From positions 3,656,536 through 3,720,535 of the forward strand of contig JAQFVV010000049.1 of the NCBI GenBank assembly GCA_028023455.1: a stretch of DNA of 64,000 nucleotides, given 5' to 3'. Within the stretch, counting starts at the first letter, position 1; every line of letters begins with the position of its first letter. Positions 23,614 through 35,784 of the stretch are shown piece by piece. The notes below the pieces were generated by a model. That model saw nothing but the letters and a program-made list of their open reading frames with translations. It made no database searches and was not told the DNA's origin. The translations under genes were made by a program, and so were the position numbers. The DNA comes from Epiperipatus broadwayi (Eukaryota > Onychophora > Udeonychophora > Euonychophora > Peripatidae).

Positions 23614-25139
23614 TATTACACAAATGTTTTTTATGACAAATTATTCCTGTAAAGCATTATCTTTTTTAGAGTTAAAAAATGATATATTGCTGCTCCATAA
23701 AAATAATATTTTAATTACAATTGTATTACATATTGAAAGCTTAAGTAATCAGTAGATACAAGATAGAAATATAAATAGGCTAGCATAGAACAGTGATTGA
23801 GGACAAATTACTATCTAGTATCTATTGATTACTCAAGTTTTCAAAAGATGCAAAACTGAAGTAGAAAAAGTAAAGTTTACTTTTATAAAGTAGTGTGTAA
23901 AGTAGCATCTTTTTTTTAAGTTTTATGGCTATAAACTAGATACTAGATAATTATTTAGCAGCAAATTCACCATAATCTTTTAGTGACTTTAATGACCATT
24001 AGCACATCTCCTTCTATCTTTTCTCTGAATTAGTGACAAATTTTACATCTTCTTTTTCTTGATGCTTTAATTTTAAAGTATTAATTTAAAAAAATCATAA
24101 GATGTCAGCATGATATGTACCTTTTTTCATGATTAATAATACATGATAAAGCTATGAGCAAGATGGCTTTTGAAGTCAATAGAAATAAGAATTTCTGATT
24201 GGCTGAGTGTTTTAGCCTGAGTGTAAATTATCACATATCATTGATTTGCAAAGAAAAAATGTAATTTTCAGTAATTTGTTTATAAATTAATGGTTATGAT
24301 GCAATCTTTTTGTAAAAGACTAATTTTTAAACCAAAAACTTTGTCACTAATATGAGAATGTCTTTGCAATCACTTTAATTTTAAAAAGACAATTCTTAGA
24401 AAGTTCATTATGGCTACTGGAAATAGTTTCTACTTAGAAAAAAGAAATCATTTTTCTCAAAATAGTAAATAAAATACTCTTTATAAATAAATAATTATTA
24501 AAAAATATTTATTAGAAATAAATAATTTATTAACTTTTAGAAATTTTTTTCTTTCTTTGATGATAATTAATCCTAAATATGTTCTTCCTTTAAAAAACAT
24601 AAAATTCAAATATCTAATAATTTAATCTTCTAACATTTTGAATTGGTAAATTATGACTAATAGGAATATGTTCCATTATTATAGGTAAGACTTTCATTTA
24701 GATATTTATATGAATATTTTTTTAAAAAAAAAGCCAACATATTTTTACAATTTGTGTGAAGCTTGCATTTGTAACTTATAATGTAAAAATTAGGTATATA
24801 ATATCTAAAAAAAGTTATAATTGTAAAAATAAAATGCCCAAATATGGGAGAAATATTTAACAAAAGATTCACTAGGTCATTATTCCAAATAGATAGGAGA
24901 AGCTTTTACTTCAAAAAGTTAAAATATGTACATTGGTTTAAAAACTCACTCACTTTTATAGATTAAAATTCTTATTAATGGTATTTTGCTTGAGGTAAAA
25001 ATTATGATTATCATAATTGTAAAATTTAGTTATCTTAATTGCAAATTGTTTTGAGGAAAAAAAAGATTCCATATATTATGATCAAGTTACCACATATTTG
25101 TAAAAAAGTATCATTTACTGTATGGTATTTGTTTAATTT
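23614..25139. other. AT-rich non-coding stretch
   Basis: A small imperfect inverted repeat is visible near 23735-23850 (AGCTTAAGTAATCAGTAGAT against ATCTATTGATTACTCAAG). The rest shows nothing supportable. Confidence 0.45.
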
Positions 25140-25835
25140 TAAATCATCATAATTTCAGACATATACAAGCCAAAGTAGCTATCATAGCAAACATAAAAAG
25201 ATACAATGCCAAAAAAAAAAAAATTCAAATTTCATTCATCATAAAACTAAAAATAAATTTTCATCATAATTTATACTATTAATAATTAATTTTAAATTGT
25301 GTACTATATTAGCTAAAATATTCAGTCAACTAATTTTGAATTAAAACTTCTCAGTCAAATTAAAACTACACCATTATAAATATAACATATTTTCAATAAA
25401 AAAAGAAAGAAAATGATTTTATGAATTATGTAATAAATAATAAACTTTATATGATCAAAAATAATTCAATCTAAATTAAATGTAATATTTACTTATCAGA
25501 TTTAAAATCATAATCTTGTAATTTGTTTCAGACATATCTAAGATAATGGCCACACTATCACAAACATTAAAAATTGTAGTATCCAAAAAAAAACAACAAC
25601 ATTGCATTCAACTTAAAAATGAAAATTTATTTTCTTTGTATAATATTAATAATTAATTTTAAATTGTATACTGTAACTAAAATATTCAGTCAAGTAGTTT
25701 TAAATTAAAACTTATAAATGCTAATTTTAGTAAATTAAAACTGCTATTGTCATAAACATACTTTCAATACAAAAAAGAAGGAAGAAAATAAATGTTTTAA
25801 TGCACTATACATCTAATAATAAATTTTGTATGGTG
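25140..25835. repeat. Diverged tandem duplication, units of about 330-360 bp
   Basis: Unit 1 (about 25140-25465) and unit 2 (about 25505-25835) share an ordered set of blocks: TTTCAGACATAT, an A-rich run after ATGCC or TATCC, AATATTAATAATTAATTTTAAATTGT (in variant form), AAAATATTCAGTCAA, and TTTCAATA followed by an AAAAAAGAA run. Divergence is substantial, so the duplication is old. Confidence 0.6.
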
Positions 25836-27651
25836 AAAGTATAATACAAATAAATAGAAGAAATTTCTTGTGTTTAACTTTTATTTAAATGGCCTGAACT
25901 TCTGCCAAGACATTATATTATTTAAAAAATTGCTAGGTTATTTAAAGAAAATGGCTGTCAATCATAATAAAATGTTGCATTTAATGCCATAAAAAGATTA
26001 TGGGTAGCATATTTGTATATAAAGTGATATTCATTTAGATCTCCATAATACATACAATAAAAATATTGATTGCAATATGTAACCACAAAATGCATTAGGC
26101 ACATATTTTCTTATTTAATATGTCAAAATTTTTATTTTTTCAAAGTTAACTGAACAATTAGGTTTGAGTAATGTACATTCCTATAATTTGATTGCTCTTA
26201 TACTGTTGATAAATAACAAATCTTCATTGTCACAACAGTACAGTTAAATGAAATATTATTAAACTTCATATTTTCATTTCTAAATAATTTCACATAAGTA
26301 ATATGGCTATGAATTTAAAAAAAGAATGAAACTTCAGTGTTAATTTTTTTTTCAGTGCAATGATTAACAATTTTGTAGAAACACACTAAAAATTGTCAGC
26401 TGCAAGCTTAACCCTTTCTTAGCCTGAAACACAACATCGCGGTTGTCACCTTTAGATTGCTCTAACTCAGCCAATTTTTTAGTTACATTGATGAAAAAAT
26501 ACCCGTATAGCAAGGCTTATAAGATGCTGCACTCTTCTGAATTATTTTACAAGTAAAAAATCAATACTAGGAGGGCTTTAAGTTGAACAAAAGAAGAAGC
26601 CAGTTTTGATTGGTTGGATAATCTATTCTCAATTCTTATTGGCTGATGATTCCGTTAAATATTTTTTCACTGCTAAAATGAAAATATATGTTTTGGAGTG
26701 TTTTTTAAATTATGTTTCATACACATTATAAATAATTTTTGTAAAATCTGATAAAAATATAGTTATTTTACAAAAGTAGTAAGGTTTTATTAAAAAATTG
26801 TATACTTTACACGATTGTAAATTGAAAAAGAAACCAGCCATAGCAACAATTTTGACATCTTGTCAAGAGTTGAGATTGTTCCAAGCTGTTTTTTTGATTT
26901 TCAAACAAAGATTAATGTTTTAGAATATTTTTCTGGCATTATAATGTATTTTTGGTGTATTTTTTTAATAATATGCTGAAAGTATAATTATTTTGAGAAA
27001 GACGTTAAGATTTTTCCTAAAAAATTCTTAAAAAATTCGTAACGTGAAATCTGGGAGGGATTTAAATAACATTTACAATCCTTCTAATTTGCTCGTAATG
27101 TTTTCTTTGATTTTTCCGCTTTTGAATATTTCTATAAAATACAAATAAAAATATATTTTTGAAATAACTTTCATTTACTTTCCTAACATTACAAATAATT
27201 AATATACTTTTTGAAAACAAAACAAAAATTAATATATATTAAAAGATGAAAATATTTGTATCAAAAAGTTTGTCACTTGACCAATTAAAAGTTTCAGAGT
27301 TTTACTTCGCTTGACCAATAATGAAAGTGATCCATTAAAACGTTAATCTCCCTTTCTTGGTCCATTTTTCTATATGTTTGCACAGTGAAACTACATTATC
27401 ACCATGTTTTCTAATGATATTGAGTTTTTTTAAAGTTTATATTACAACTGCAATCATATCAAAAACTAATACCATCAAACACCACATCACTTATTCAACA
27501 TATGGATCAATGAATCATCACAAATGTCAATATGTACTAACTTCAACAACTAATGCAACATTTTATCACTACTTTGGACAAAGGCACCATTAATAAATTG
27601 ATGATTACAATTTAGAAGAGCTTTTGCAATCACAGATGGAATAATTAACTA
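25836..27651. other. Non-coding stretch, no assigned feature
   Basis: A less AT-rich part (about 26395-26600) includes no recognised motif. The 78-codon plus frame at 27357-27593 has no domain signal. Confidence 0.45.
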
Positions 27652-27705
27652 ATCATACCATTGACACCTTCTTTGACACTTTATCAATACTTTTATTTTT
27701 ATTAT

Positions 27706-27757
27706 TTGTATTACACTAACAGTTTCGACTGTCCTGCAGTCATCATCAGAGCTACAA
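27706..27757 (-). ncRNA. Hammerhead-ribozyme-like motif, left arm of the PLE palindrome
   Basis: Mirror image of the right-arm motif: TCATCAG (27743-27749) is CTGATGA on the minus strand and GTTTC (27722-27726) is GAAAC. Helix II is a perfect GACTG/CAGTC pair. See the right-arm entry for the helix I and III reading. Confidence 0.5.
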
Positions 27758-28286
27758 TATTCAAATATATAATTATACAATTATTACACTTATCCACATT
27801 TATACATATATATATATAATTAATACACAATATAAACAAAATAATAATACATTTTAATATGATCTTTATAAATAATCATTTCCCATTTTATTATCTTATC
27901 TTCTAAATAATTTTATCAATATTTTATATTAATTTATTTTATATCACTTTATTTTATTTTTTAAATATTATTTAATATAATAATTATAACTTTATCATTT
28001 ATTTTACTATTTAATGCATATTATTATCATTTTCTTATATTATAAAATCAACTTCTAATCTTGTCTTATTTTTATTAAATATTTCTATCAATTAACTTTA
28101 CCCACATTGCAAATTATTATTATTATTATTTTATTACAAAAAATTACTTACTTCTTGTTGATTCTATTACCAAAACCCAACTGACAAAAAATTCAAATTT
28201 TGTATTTGTTTAACCTCCCTCTATTGTCATTTTCTTTAACTATTTTCTTTTAACCTTTTCAAATTCTAATTATTACTAACAATTGT

Positions 28287-28496
28287 TTATAAAATTATTG
28301 TTCTTACCCCGAAATCTCGATTAAGACTTGGTTTTATACTCTTAATCAAGATTGCTTCTTTAATTTTTCTATCCCTACTATTATTTGTGTAATTAATCAT
28401 TTTTATACAATCTTTTTCAAACCTATGACCTGTTTCTAATGAATGCAAATAAACAGGTGATCTCTTATCATATTTATGCTGAATTAATCTGGTATA
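28287..28496 (-). pseudogene. PLE GIY-YIG C-terminal fragment, left arm
   Basis: Mirror of the right-arm fragment: the same 69 residues ending in the same stop. It is truncated at its N-terminus at the palindrome centre, so the G-x-Y...Y-x-G core itself is missing and only the helix with TR-x-x-QH, the TGH block and the KEA-x-x-I block remain. Confidence 0.8.
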
Positions 28497-28520
28497 AATT
28501 GAGTTAATCTGGTATAAATT

Positions 28521-28730
28521 TATACCAGATTAATTCAGCATAAATATGATAAGAGATCACCTGTTTATTTGCATTCATTAGAAACAGGTCATAGGTTTGA
28601 AAAAGATTGTATAAAAATGATTAATTACACAAATAATAGTAGGGATAGAAAAATTAAAGAAGCAATCTTGATTAAGAGTATAAAACCAAGTCTTAATCGA
28701 GATTTCGGGGTAAGAACAATAATTTTATAA
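28521..28730 (+). pseudogene. PLE GIY-YIG C-terminal fragment, right arm
   Basis: The open frame reads YTRLIQHKYDKRSPVYLHSL and so on. It shows the TR-x-x-x-H block, ETGHRF (the TGH block), RKIKEAILIK (with the catalytic-position Glu) and KPSLNRDFG (the P-x-LN-x-D-x-G end), then stops at 28728-28730. These are the C-terminal landmarks of the PLE endonuclease in the usual order. The frame has no start codon of its own and begins at the palindrome centre. Confidence 0.85.
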
Positions 28731-29256
28731 AAAATTGTTAGTAATAATTAGAATTTGAAAAGGTTAAAAGAAAATAGTTAAAGAAAATGACAATAGAGGG
28801 AGGTTAAACAAATACAAAATTTGAACTTTTTGTCAGTTGGGTTTTGGTAATAGAATCAACAAGAAGTAAGTAATTTTTTGTAATAAAATAATAAAATAAT
28901 AATTTGCAATGTGGGTAAAGTTAATTGATAGAAATATTTAATAAAAATAAGACAAGATTAGAAGTTGATTTTATAATATAAGAAAATGATAATAATATGC
29001 ATTAAATAGTAAAATAAATGATAAAGTTATAATTATTATATTAAATAATATTTAAAAAATAAAATAAAGTGATATAAAATAAATTAATATAAAATATTGA
29101 TAAAATTATTTAGAAGATAAGATAATAAAATGGGAAATGATTATTTATAAAGATCATATTAAAATGTATTATTATTTTGTTTATATTGTGTATTAATTAT
29201 ATATATATGTATATATGTGGATAAGTGTAATAATTGTATAATTATATATTTGAATA

Positions 29257-29308
29257 TTGTAGCTCTGATGATGACTGCAGGACAGTCGAAACTGTTAGTG
29301 TAATACAA
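29257..29308 (+). ncRNA. Hammerhead-ribozyme-like motif, right arm of the PLE palindrome
   Basis: TTGTA (29257-29261) can pair with TACAA (29304-29308) as helix I. CTGATGA (29265-29271) is followed by T, then GACTG (29273-29277), loop CAGGA and CAGTC (29283-29287), a perfect helix II. GAAAC (29288-29292) follows. GTA at 29300-29302 could close a two-base-pair helix III with the AC and supply the cleavage site. PLEs are known to carry hammerheads with minimal helix III. The unpaired T between CTGATGA and helix II is not canonical, so this is a structural resemblance and activity is untested. Confidence 0.5.
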
Positions 29309-29691
29309 ATAATAAAAATAAAAGTATTGATAAAGTGTCAAAGAAGGTGTCAATGGTATGATATGTTATAATAGAAATCAATACATAGGAGAAGAAGAAG
29401 TAGAAAATAATTAACTAACAAGGAATTAAAACAACTGGATGAAAAAAGAAAAGTATATAAGAAATATGGTTAATTATAGAAGCATAATTATAATAACTAA
29501 AGAGTACTTTATATAAAAATGTAAATAAAAAAAAAAATTTAAATATAAAAGGATGTAGATACATAAAAAAGTAAGAAAAAAGTAAGTTTAAAAAAATAAA
29601 AAAAATGTAATTTAAGATGTTGTTTTTGAAAATTCTTTATAAACATATATATAAACATTAAAAGCCTAAAGTTAAACTAATTAATAAAATA

Positions 29692-29921
29692 ATCAAAATT
29701 ATCCCAAATTCACAACTCAACTAGACTAGCCAACCCCCCCCTTCCCCAAAAAAAATTCAACCAATGATTTCACTGCTACAAGCAGATTTCTCAAGTGTAA
29801 AGAAATACAACTTGAGAAATCTGCTTGTAACAAGGAAACCATGGGTTGTGTTGTAGAGTTTATTTTTTATTTTTGCCTAGTCTGGTTGAGTTGTGAAGTT
29901 TGGGTAATTTTGATATGTATA
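29692..29921. repeat. Hairpin element, about 230 bp
   Basis: 29692-29729 (AATCAAAATTATCCCAAATT through CTAGACTAGCC) pairs with 29877-29921. Inside it, a second stem pairs CTACAAGCAGATTTCTCAAG (from about 29776) with CTTGAGAAATCTGCTTGTAA (29812-29831), around a loop near TAAAGAAATACAA. A C8 run (about 29734-29741) sits between them. No coding capacity. Confidence 0.75.
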
Positions 29922-30479
29922 TATTTAGGAATGATCATTTTTTAGCAATGAATACATGGTCAAAAAATTGGTGGAAAAAGTAAAATAAAAAATGCTTTGT
30001 AAAAAAAATTAAAAAAAAAAAGTTTGGTAAGTTATTTTTTATTAGTTTTTCTTTACTTTTTAATATGAAAATATGTAAAAATGAATTATTAAGAAAAAGT
30101 CAATATCAGAGTTCTGCAAAATAATGTAAAAAAAATAATTATAATAAAATATTCTATAATTGTGAATTAGTAAGGAAATCTATAAAATATAAGTCTCTAA
30201 AATATAAAATAACAAGGAAAAAAAGAAACTATTACTAATTAAAAAGAAGGATGTCATCATGAAATAAATAAAAAAGTTTTATAAAAATTTGTATAATAAA
30301 AAAACAAGAAAACAATGTTCTGAATTATAAAAAATTTATATGAAGTGGTAAAACATTCAATTAAATTTATGGAAAAGGCAAAAAATCTTTAGGAAATAAC
30401 TGCAGAAAAAAAAAAAGGCTATATCATATTACAAATATTTAAATGATAAAAATGCACAAAATAATTGAAATAATGCAGT
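29922..30479. other. Very A-rich stretch upstream of LINE relic
   Basis: Dominated by poly(A)/poly(T) runs. It may contain the eroded endonuclease half of the following LINE, but no motif survives that I can point to. Confidence 0.4.
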
Positions 30480-31700
30480 AAGGATAAAGAAAATATTAAA
30501 AATTACAGACTCATCAGTTTTTTAACACTCTATACAAAATTTTTACTAAGGTAATCACAACTTATCTACACCCAAACTTGAATTCAAGTCAATCAAAAAA
30601 AAAAAAAAGAGAAGCTAAATTTAACAATGGATTTAGCATTGTGAACCACATCCGAGCATTGAAGAAGACATAAAAAGAACCCATGAATATGAATTGACAT
30701 TATGCTCTGGATTTGTAGATTATGAAAAGCTTTTGATTCTATATGATTTCCATAGCAATTAAAGTTTTGGCCAACTAGTTATAGGCTTGGAATATCACAT
30801 TTTGAAGAATATTTATCACATTGTTTCATGATGACACTAAGAAAATTAAGATTGGTGGAGTATATGATAGAGTGATTCCATATCTCCAAAAAAAACCTTT
30901 AGCAGACATTTTACAATAAGAACTTTGTGGAACAAATTGGAAAGATAAAGTAACTTATAGAGATTTGTCAAATCAGCTAGGTTTTGTAGATGATGGAGTT
31001 GTTTTTGTAAATAATACTTCACAGATTTCTGAAATGTTACAAAAGTTATCAGATAAAAGTATTAAATATAAATGCTCAAAAACTAAAGTAAAGTTCAATG
31101 GTCTTTGTAAGAAAAAAAAAAAAATTGATAATATGAATTAAGGTTAACAACTATAAATACATTGGTCAGGTTATTGATACAGATGAAAACTTAACAGATG
31201 AAATTATAAGATTAAATTTAGATGGAGAAACAATTTAATATTAAAAGAAAATATATCTATGTATTTGAAAAGATTTTAATATATATGGTTAACCAGTTTG
31301 TATATTCATGGATTTGAGACTCAATTTCTTAACAGAAAAAATACAAAGACTTCAGACCATTCAAAAAGTGTGGAAAAATGTATGTTAGGAATAACAAAAA
31401 AAAATCAAAAGCAAAACACATAGATTGCAGAACAAACAGATATTATTGACATAATTGAAAGAATAGTGGAATTAAACAAAGCTTGGCTAAACATATGGCT
31501 AAAAGATATGATAAGAGATGCTTTAAAATATGTTATAAGAGTTTATAAAAAACCTGTCCAGAGACCATATGTGAGATAAAATGAATCAATGAGATAAGCA
31601 CGTTTGCTGGTTATTTAAGAAGAGACGTTATTGATTGGAGAAAATGGATTGCACTTGGGGAGTCTTTTATTCAGAAAACAGATCAATAATTATTGAAATC
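30480..31700 (+). pseudogene. LINE reverse transcriptase, decayed
   Basis: Ordered non-LTR RT blocks appear in shifting frames. IKNYRLISFLTLYTKF (from about 30498) is the NYRPISLLS.IYKIFTK block. A NGFSIVNHIRALKK-like block (near 30625-30670) follows, then LWICRL / DYEKAFDSI near 30710-30745. The catalytic motif is degraded to FVDD (30982-30993), followed by GVVFVNNTSQISEMLQKLSD. Next come SKTKVKFNG (about 31080-31105), VNNYKYIGQVIDTDENLTDE (about 31145-31200), and a region equivalent to VLP..YGSETWTL through IQ-RLQTIQK (about 31300-31375). It has several stops and frameshifts. Family: the RT of AP-endonuclease LINEs. I cannot decide between RTE-like and related clades by eye. Confidence 0.85.
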
Positions 31701-34304
31701 GATTAATAACATCCACAAACACACACACACATATAAAACTGACAGTTTTGTGAGAAGTGTTCAATAATTGAATAGATCTTATCTGTATCTTTTTTTATTG
31801 TCTTTATTTTAAGTATTTTTAAAAAAATTCCATTACTTTTAATCCCATAAAGTTAGCGTTACAATGTATAAAATTAAAATAAAAGCAAATTATATTAATT
31901 ACAATCAGTAATAGACAATTTAGAGAAATGGTTTGCTCTGGAGTATGGAAATGAAAAAAGTTAGAAAACCTCTGGTATAGCACATAATTGTAAACATATA
32001 AAAATGACGAAGTATTACTGAGACATTACAAACTTACATTATTAATGAGGCAAATAGAGAAGAGAATATGTTTGTATGCAGCTTTAAACTTAATATAGTT
32101 ATATAAAGTCATATAACTTTTTGAAAAACATTGCTACCTAGGTGACAAGAAGTATATAAAGATTTTTTACTGCTAAAATCTTTTAAAAGCTCTAATTACA
32201 TGATTTTCTGAAATAAAAGCTTTGAAACAATTTTCAATTTCTATTTGTTATTTTTTATTTGTCAGTTTTCTGAATTTAAAAATTGATTTATTTTATTTAT
32301 AAAATAAAAAATTGTAATTTAGAAGTAATAACATTTAAATAATATTTTAAAAAGATCAAATTTATGAATAATAAATATTGGCCTAGGATGCTTAAATGTT
32401 CATTAAAAGTAGTTATATATACTTTAAATTATTATTTTACTTTTCACACTTCAAACAAATGATAAAGACACTGTGGGGGGAAAGACAACCACTTTACAAG
32501 ATGAATTTCTGGCTAAACTATTACATTTCAGTTGATTCAGATTTTAAACTTCTCTTTATGCAGCATAGTAAAATACAATTAAAGGCAACTTTTCCAATGC
32601 TTTATGTTAAGACAATTGAAGTCTATGATTGGCTTTTATACATTATAACACAATAGCAATCTTACATATAACTAAATTAATTCAAATAGTAATATAATAA
32701 TATACTTTATTTTTTGTAGTTTAATACAGCAGATAAAGATTGGAGTCTGTGTTACTCATCATTATCCAAGACTACCTTTCTAATAAAAATATATCAAGAT
32801 ATAATAGCTAACCCATATTTCCATCCTAGAAGCTATCTTTTTTTTAAAATAATAAGTTGAAAAAAATCTTGAGATTTAAAAAATAATTACTAAAATTTAT
32901 TATAGTTTGGATTTTTTATAGATTGCACTCAAAACATCAAAATCTTTGCTTTTGGGAATCGTCTTTACATTAGTATATGTCTTATAGATTTATCAGTGAT
33001 ATATTTCGTTCTAATGCTACAATGAGAACACATATACATTTAGCACTCTATTTTAACTCTTCAGTATTGTCAAGATAAGAGACTGAAATTTCAAGAAAAT
33101 CTTCTGATTTTGAACTTAAGATCTCTTGCTTTTCTAATTATATATATCAATACTGGATCAGTAACCATAAATTTTGATGAACTTAGTTTTATGAAAACTT
33201 TTGTCAACTTTCAACATTAGGCTAAAACATTAATACTTACAAAACTCATGTGATTTTCTTTATTTACATTTAATACATTTAACATAAGATTTCGGAAGCA
33301 TTTTTTCCCTTCTATTCCAGAGATAGTAATGCCACTACACTCACAATTCCAAGATAGCAATGACAAATTTAGGTGTGATGATAGAAATAGTGCATTTATG
33401 CATCTAGCAACCACATTCAATGCACAAAGATAATGATATAATAGACAAAATCTTTGCTATTAATAAAATGCAACATAAAATATGATTAAATCCATACAAA
33501 TGTAGTTCTTGAATAACCTTTCGCTTTTTAAAATATAAGTAACTGCTGGATAACTTTTTCTCTAAATTGCTCTTTATTTTTTTTGATTGGCAACACTTCA
33601 CAACTTACTTGACTTAAATTGTTCTATTGATTACTCTATTCAAACTCATGTATCCCAAAGCCAACATTAAATGTCACTTACTAATAATTCCAGTTTTATT
33701 TTTTATTATTCTATACATATGATAATGCATACTTATCTTTTATATCATTTCTATTTTTTTATATTATATGATTTTTTAATTTAAAATTCTTCACATGTCT
33801 ACATATATCACTATTCTTATTAAAACCAGCATAAACTATATCAGAAAAGTATTATTTTCCAAAATTTTCTTTTTTATCAGATTCAAACTTACATAAGAAA
33901 TTATTTTGACACAAAAATGCTCTAAAAACCACATTTACGTTATAATACTTTCTCCCATAAGCTGGTCTGGCTTTTATATTTTTCAGCAAATATTAATATT
34001 CAAGGTTGGGGTTGGGGATATTATAGAATTATACAATTATTAAATTTCTCAGAATAAAATGAATATAACTACTTTCTGGTTAATAATATTGGATACCTAT
34101 TTACTAATCAATTTTAATTGGCTCAAATTTGCTATAAGCCATTTACTTGCACTGAAAATTTCTAAGACTTTTTTTTAAAATTGGAAACAATTACCAAGGT
34201 TCACTCATCTGGATTCAGTATCTACTGAAGAAACAATGGTAAGAATTTATAGCCATTATATTAAAAAGCATGGTATATTTTTATGTTATTAAAATCACAT
34301 ATAT
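31701..34304. other. AT-rich non-coding stretch
   Basis: A short CA run occurs at about 31719-31730. The minus frames at 33217-33601 are adjacent and slightly less AT-rich, but they resemble no family I recognise. Otherwise nothing. Confidence 0.5.
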
Positions 34305-35016
34305 TGTGGTAGTTATGTATTTTCCTGTCTACCAAGCTCTGCAGCCTATATTTTTGGTAATCATACAGTTTCAGGGGCATAAAAAATGGCTGATAGAAAA
34401 CATCATATTTAATATTTACATTTTTTTACCATTAGTGTTACTTTAAACAAAATTTTAAAAATGTGCAAAAATTAATTACAAAATTTAATTTTTTTTTTTT
34501 TAATTTTCTATTACTGAATATTTGTTATTATTAACAATAATAAATGAAAGGTAAATATTATAATGTGTTATGTCAATGTCTACAAAAATTTAAACAGTAA
34601 TCCAATATCTTCACTTATAAATGCATAAAAAGATGTTTCATATATTTATTTATTTATTTTTAGATTAATAAGTTAATCAAATAGCTTCATTTACTTTTCT
34701 TTATAAAGAATATATATAAAGACATTTCATGTATTTTTTTTATTTTTAGATTAATAAGTTGAAGTCTGCACTAATGGGCACAATATGATATTTTACAATA
34801 TGACACTTTACATTTTTTTTTATATTAATAAATTTGCTTAATACAAAAAATTATAAATATTATAATTAATTTTTGCACATTTTTTTTTCAAATAACAATA
34901 AATAAATAATTAAACAGGATATTTCCTATTAGCCATATTTTATGCCCCTGAAACTGTATTTTTATCAAAAATATGGATTCCAGAAATTTGTAAACAGGAA
35001 AACCCATAAGTACTAT
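34305..35016. repeat. Long inverted repeat, about 175-bp arms, with internal tandem duplication
   Basis: 34305-34480 pairs with 34845-35016; the anchor ACAGTTTCAGGGGCATAAAA at 34366-34385 recurs inverted near 34945. The loop holds a duplicated block ending TTTTTAGATTAATAAGTT at about 34660 and 34746, with a period of about 88 bp. No ORF. It is likely a nonautonomous foldback or MITE. Confidence 0.7.
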
Positions 35017-35094
35017 ATTTTCTACTCTTTAAAACTCATATTCGTATATATTGTATGTGTATAATTAAATTATTACTATTTAATCTATAAGTGT

Positions 35095-35225
35095 CTTATT
35101 TCTTATAATCACACATTTAAGAGCATCATCTTTAGATAAATATACTAGTGATTATTACTAATCATTTTTAGGCCAGAGATTATTATAACATTTTTAGCAC
35201 AGATAACATATTTAAAGATTAACAT
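35095..35225 (+). repeat. Dispersed repeat family X, copy 1
   Basis: The shared order is: a CATC or CC segment, GATAAATA, TGATTATTACTAATC, a block ending GAGATTAT, CAGATA, and TTAAAGATTAA. The same order occurs at 51545-51690 and 61655-61770, all in plus orientation. No coding sign. Confidence 0.55.
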
Positions 35226-35692
35226 ATCTAATATTTATTAAGTAGCAACCCATAGTATATTTAACTCAAATTTCTCTCTTTTTGATGCCTAATATATTAA
35301 ATGAGCAGAAACTTATTTAAAATTTCTTCTTCATAACACAGAAATTAAATATCAAATTTTTATCTGAGCTAAAAATAATATAATCTTTAAATTAGTAAAT
35401 ATTTAATAATAATAATCATTAGTATAAAAAATATGAACACTAGAAATGCAAGAAATGTGGCACTTTGTATATTAAGCTGCAATTAAGTTTATAGTGATAA
35501 ATATTAAATAAAGTCGATAAAAATATGTGAGAAATTGTGTCATAACTCATCAGAAGAATGTTTATTTAGCCAAAAGTGCATCTTGCAGGATGAGGGTATC
35601 TGCTTTTTTAGATGTCTATATGTGACAAAATATAAGTTTTAATCTAATACTGTATGTAGAAAATTGATTTTTTTTCCTTTTTTTCCCCCATG

Positions 35693-35784
35693 TGTCAAAG
35701 CATTGGCCGGGAAACGAACCCGCAAACCCGGGACAACTGCTTGTAAGGCTGCCGTGCTGACAACTCGACCACCAATGCTTGACA
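35693..35784 (-). repeat. tRNA-Val-like SINE unit (copy 2 of 3, best preserved)
   Basis: On the minus strand a 79-nt core (35778 to 35700) starts GCATTGG and ends CCAATGC, a perfect 7-bp acceptor stem. It contains TGGTCGAGTTGTCAGCACGG (A-box region, close to tRNA-Val), a CTTACAA anticodon loop (anticodon TAC), CAGTTGTCCCGGG and GGGTTCGTTTCCC (B box). An inserted TTTGCGGG repeats the T-arm region, so it is not a working tRNA. The core is bracketed by TGTCAA/TTGACA, giving a terminal inverted repeat of 13 bp. On the minus strand an A-rich run follows (35662-35690 on the plus strand is T-rich), as in a SINE tail. The two ORFs across it are artefacts. Confidence 0.8.

Larger units (their letters stand above)
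27652..29362. mobile_element. 1.7-kb palindrome of two head-to-head Penelope-like element 3' ends
   Basis: The left arm 27652-28500 and right arm 28517-29362 are near-identical reverse complements over about 850 bp, separated by a short spacer that contains a partial duplication of GTTAATCTGGTATAAA. Each arm starts, at the centre, in the middle of a PLE GIY-YIG domain. It then runs through the C-terminus and a long AT-rich 3' untranslated region and ends just after a hammerhead-like motif. The 3' ends point outward. Flanks carry ATTAACTAATCATACCA on the left and TGGTATGATATG on the right. The high arm identity implies a recent event or gene conversion. Confidence 0.9.

Noticed and set aside
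33217-33601. Two adjacent minus frames (65 and 67 codons)
   Set aside because: No domain, start context or partner exon; AT-rich chance frames are common here.
35700-35778. Functional tRNA-Val gene
   Set aside because: The acceptor stem is perfect, but the T-arm region is duplicated and stems have mismatches, and two diverged copies share the same flanks. It is a repeat family.
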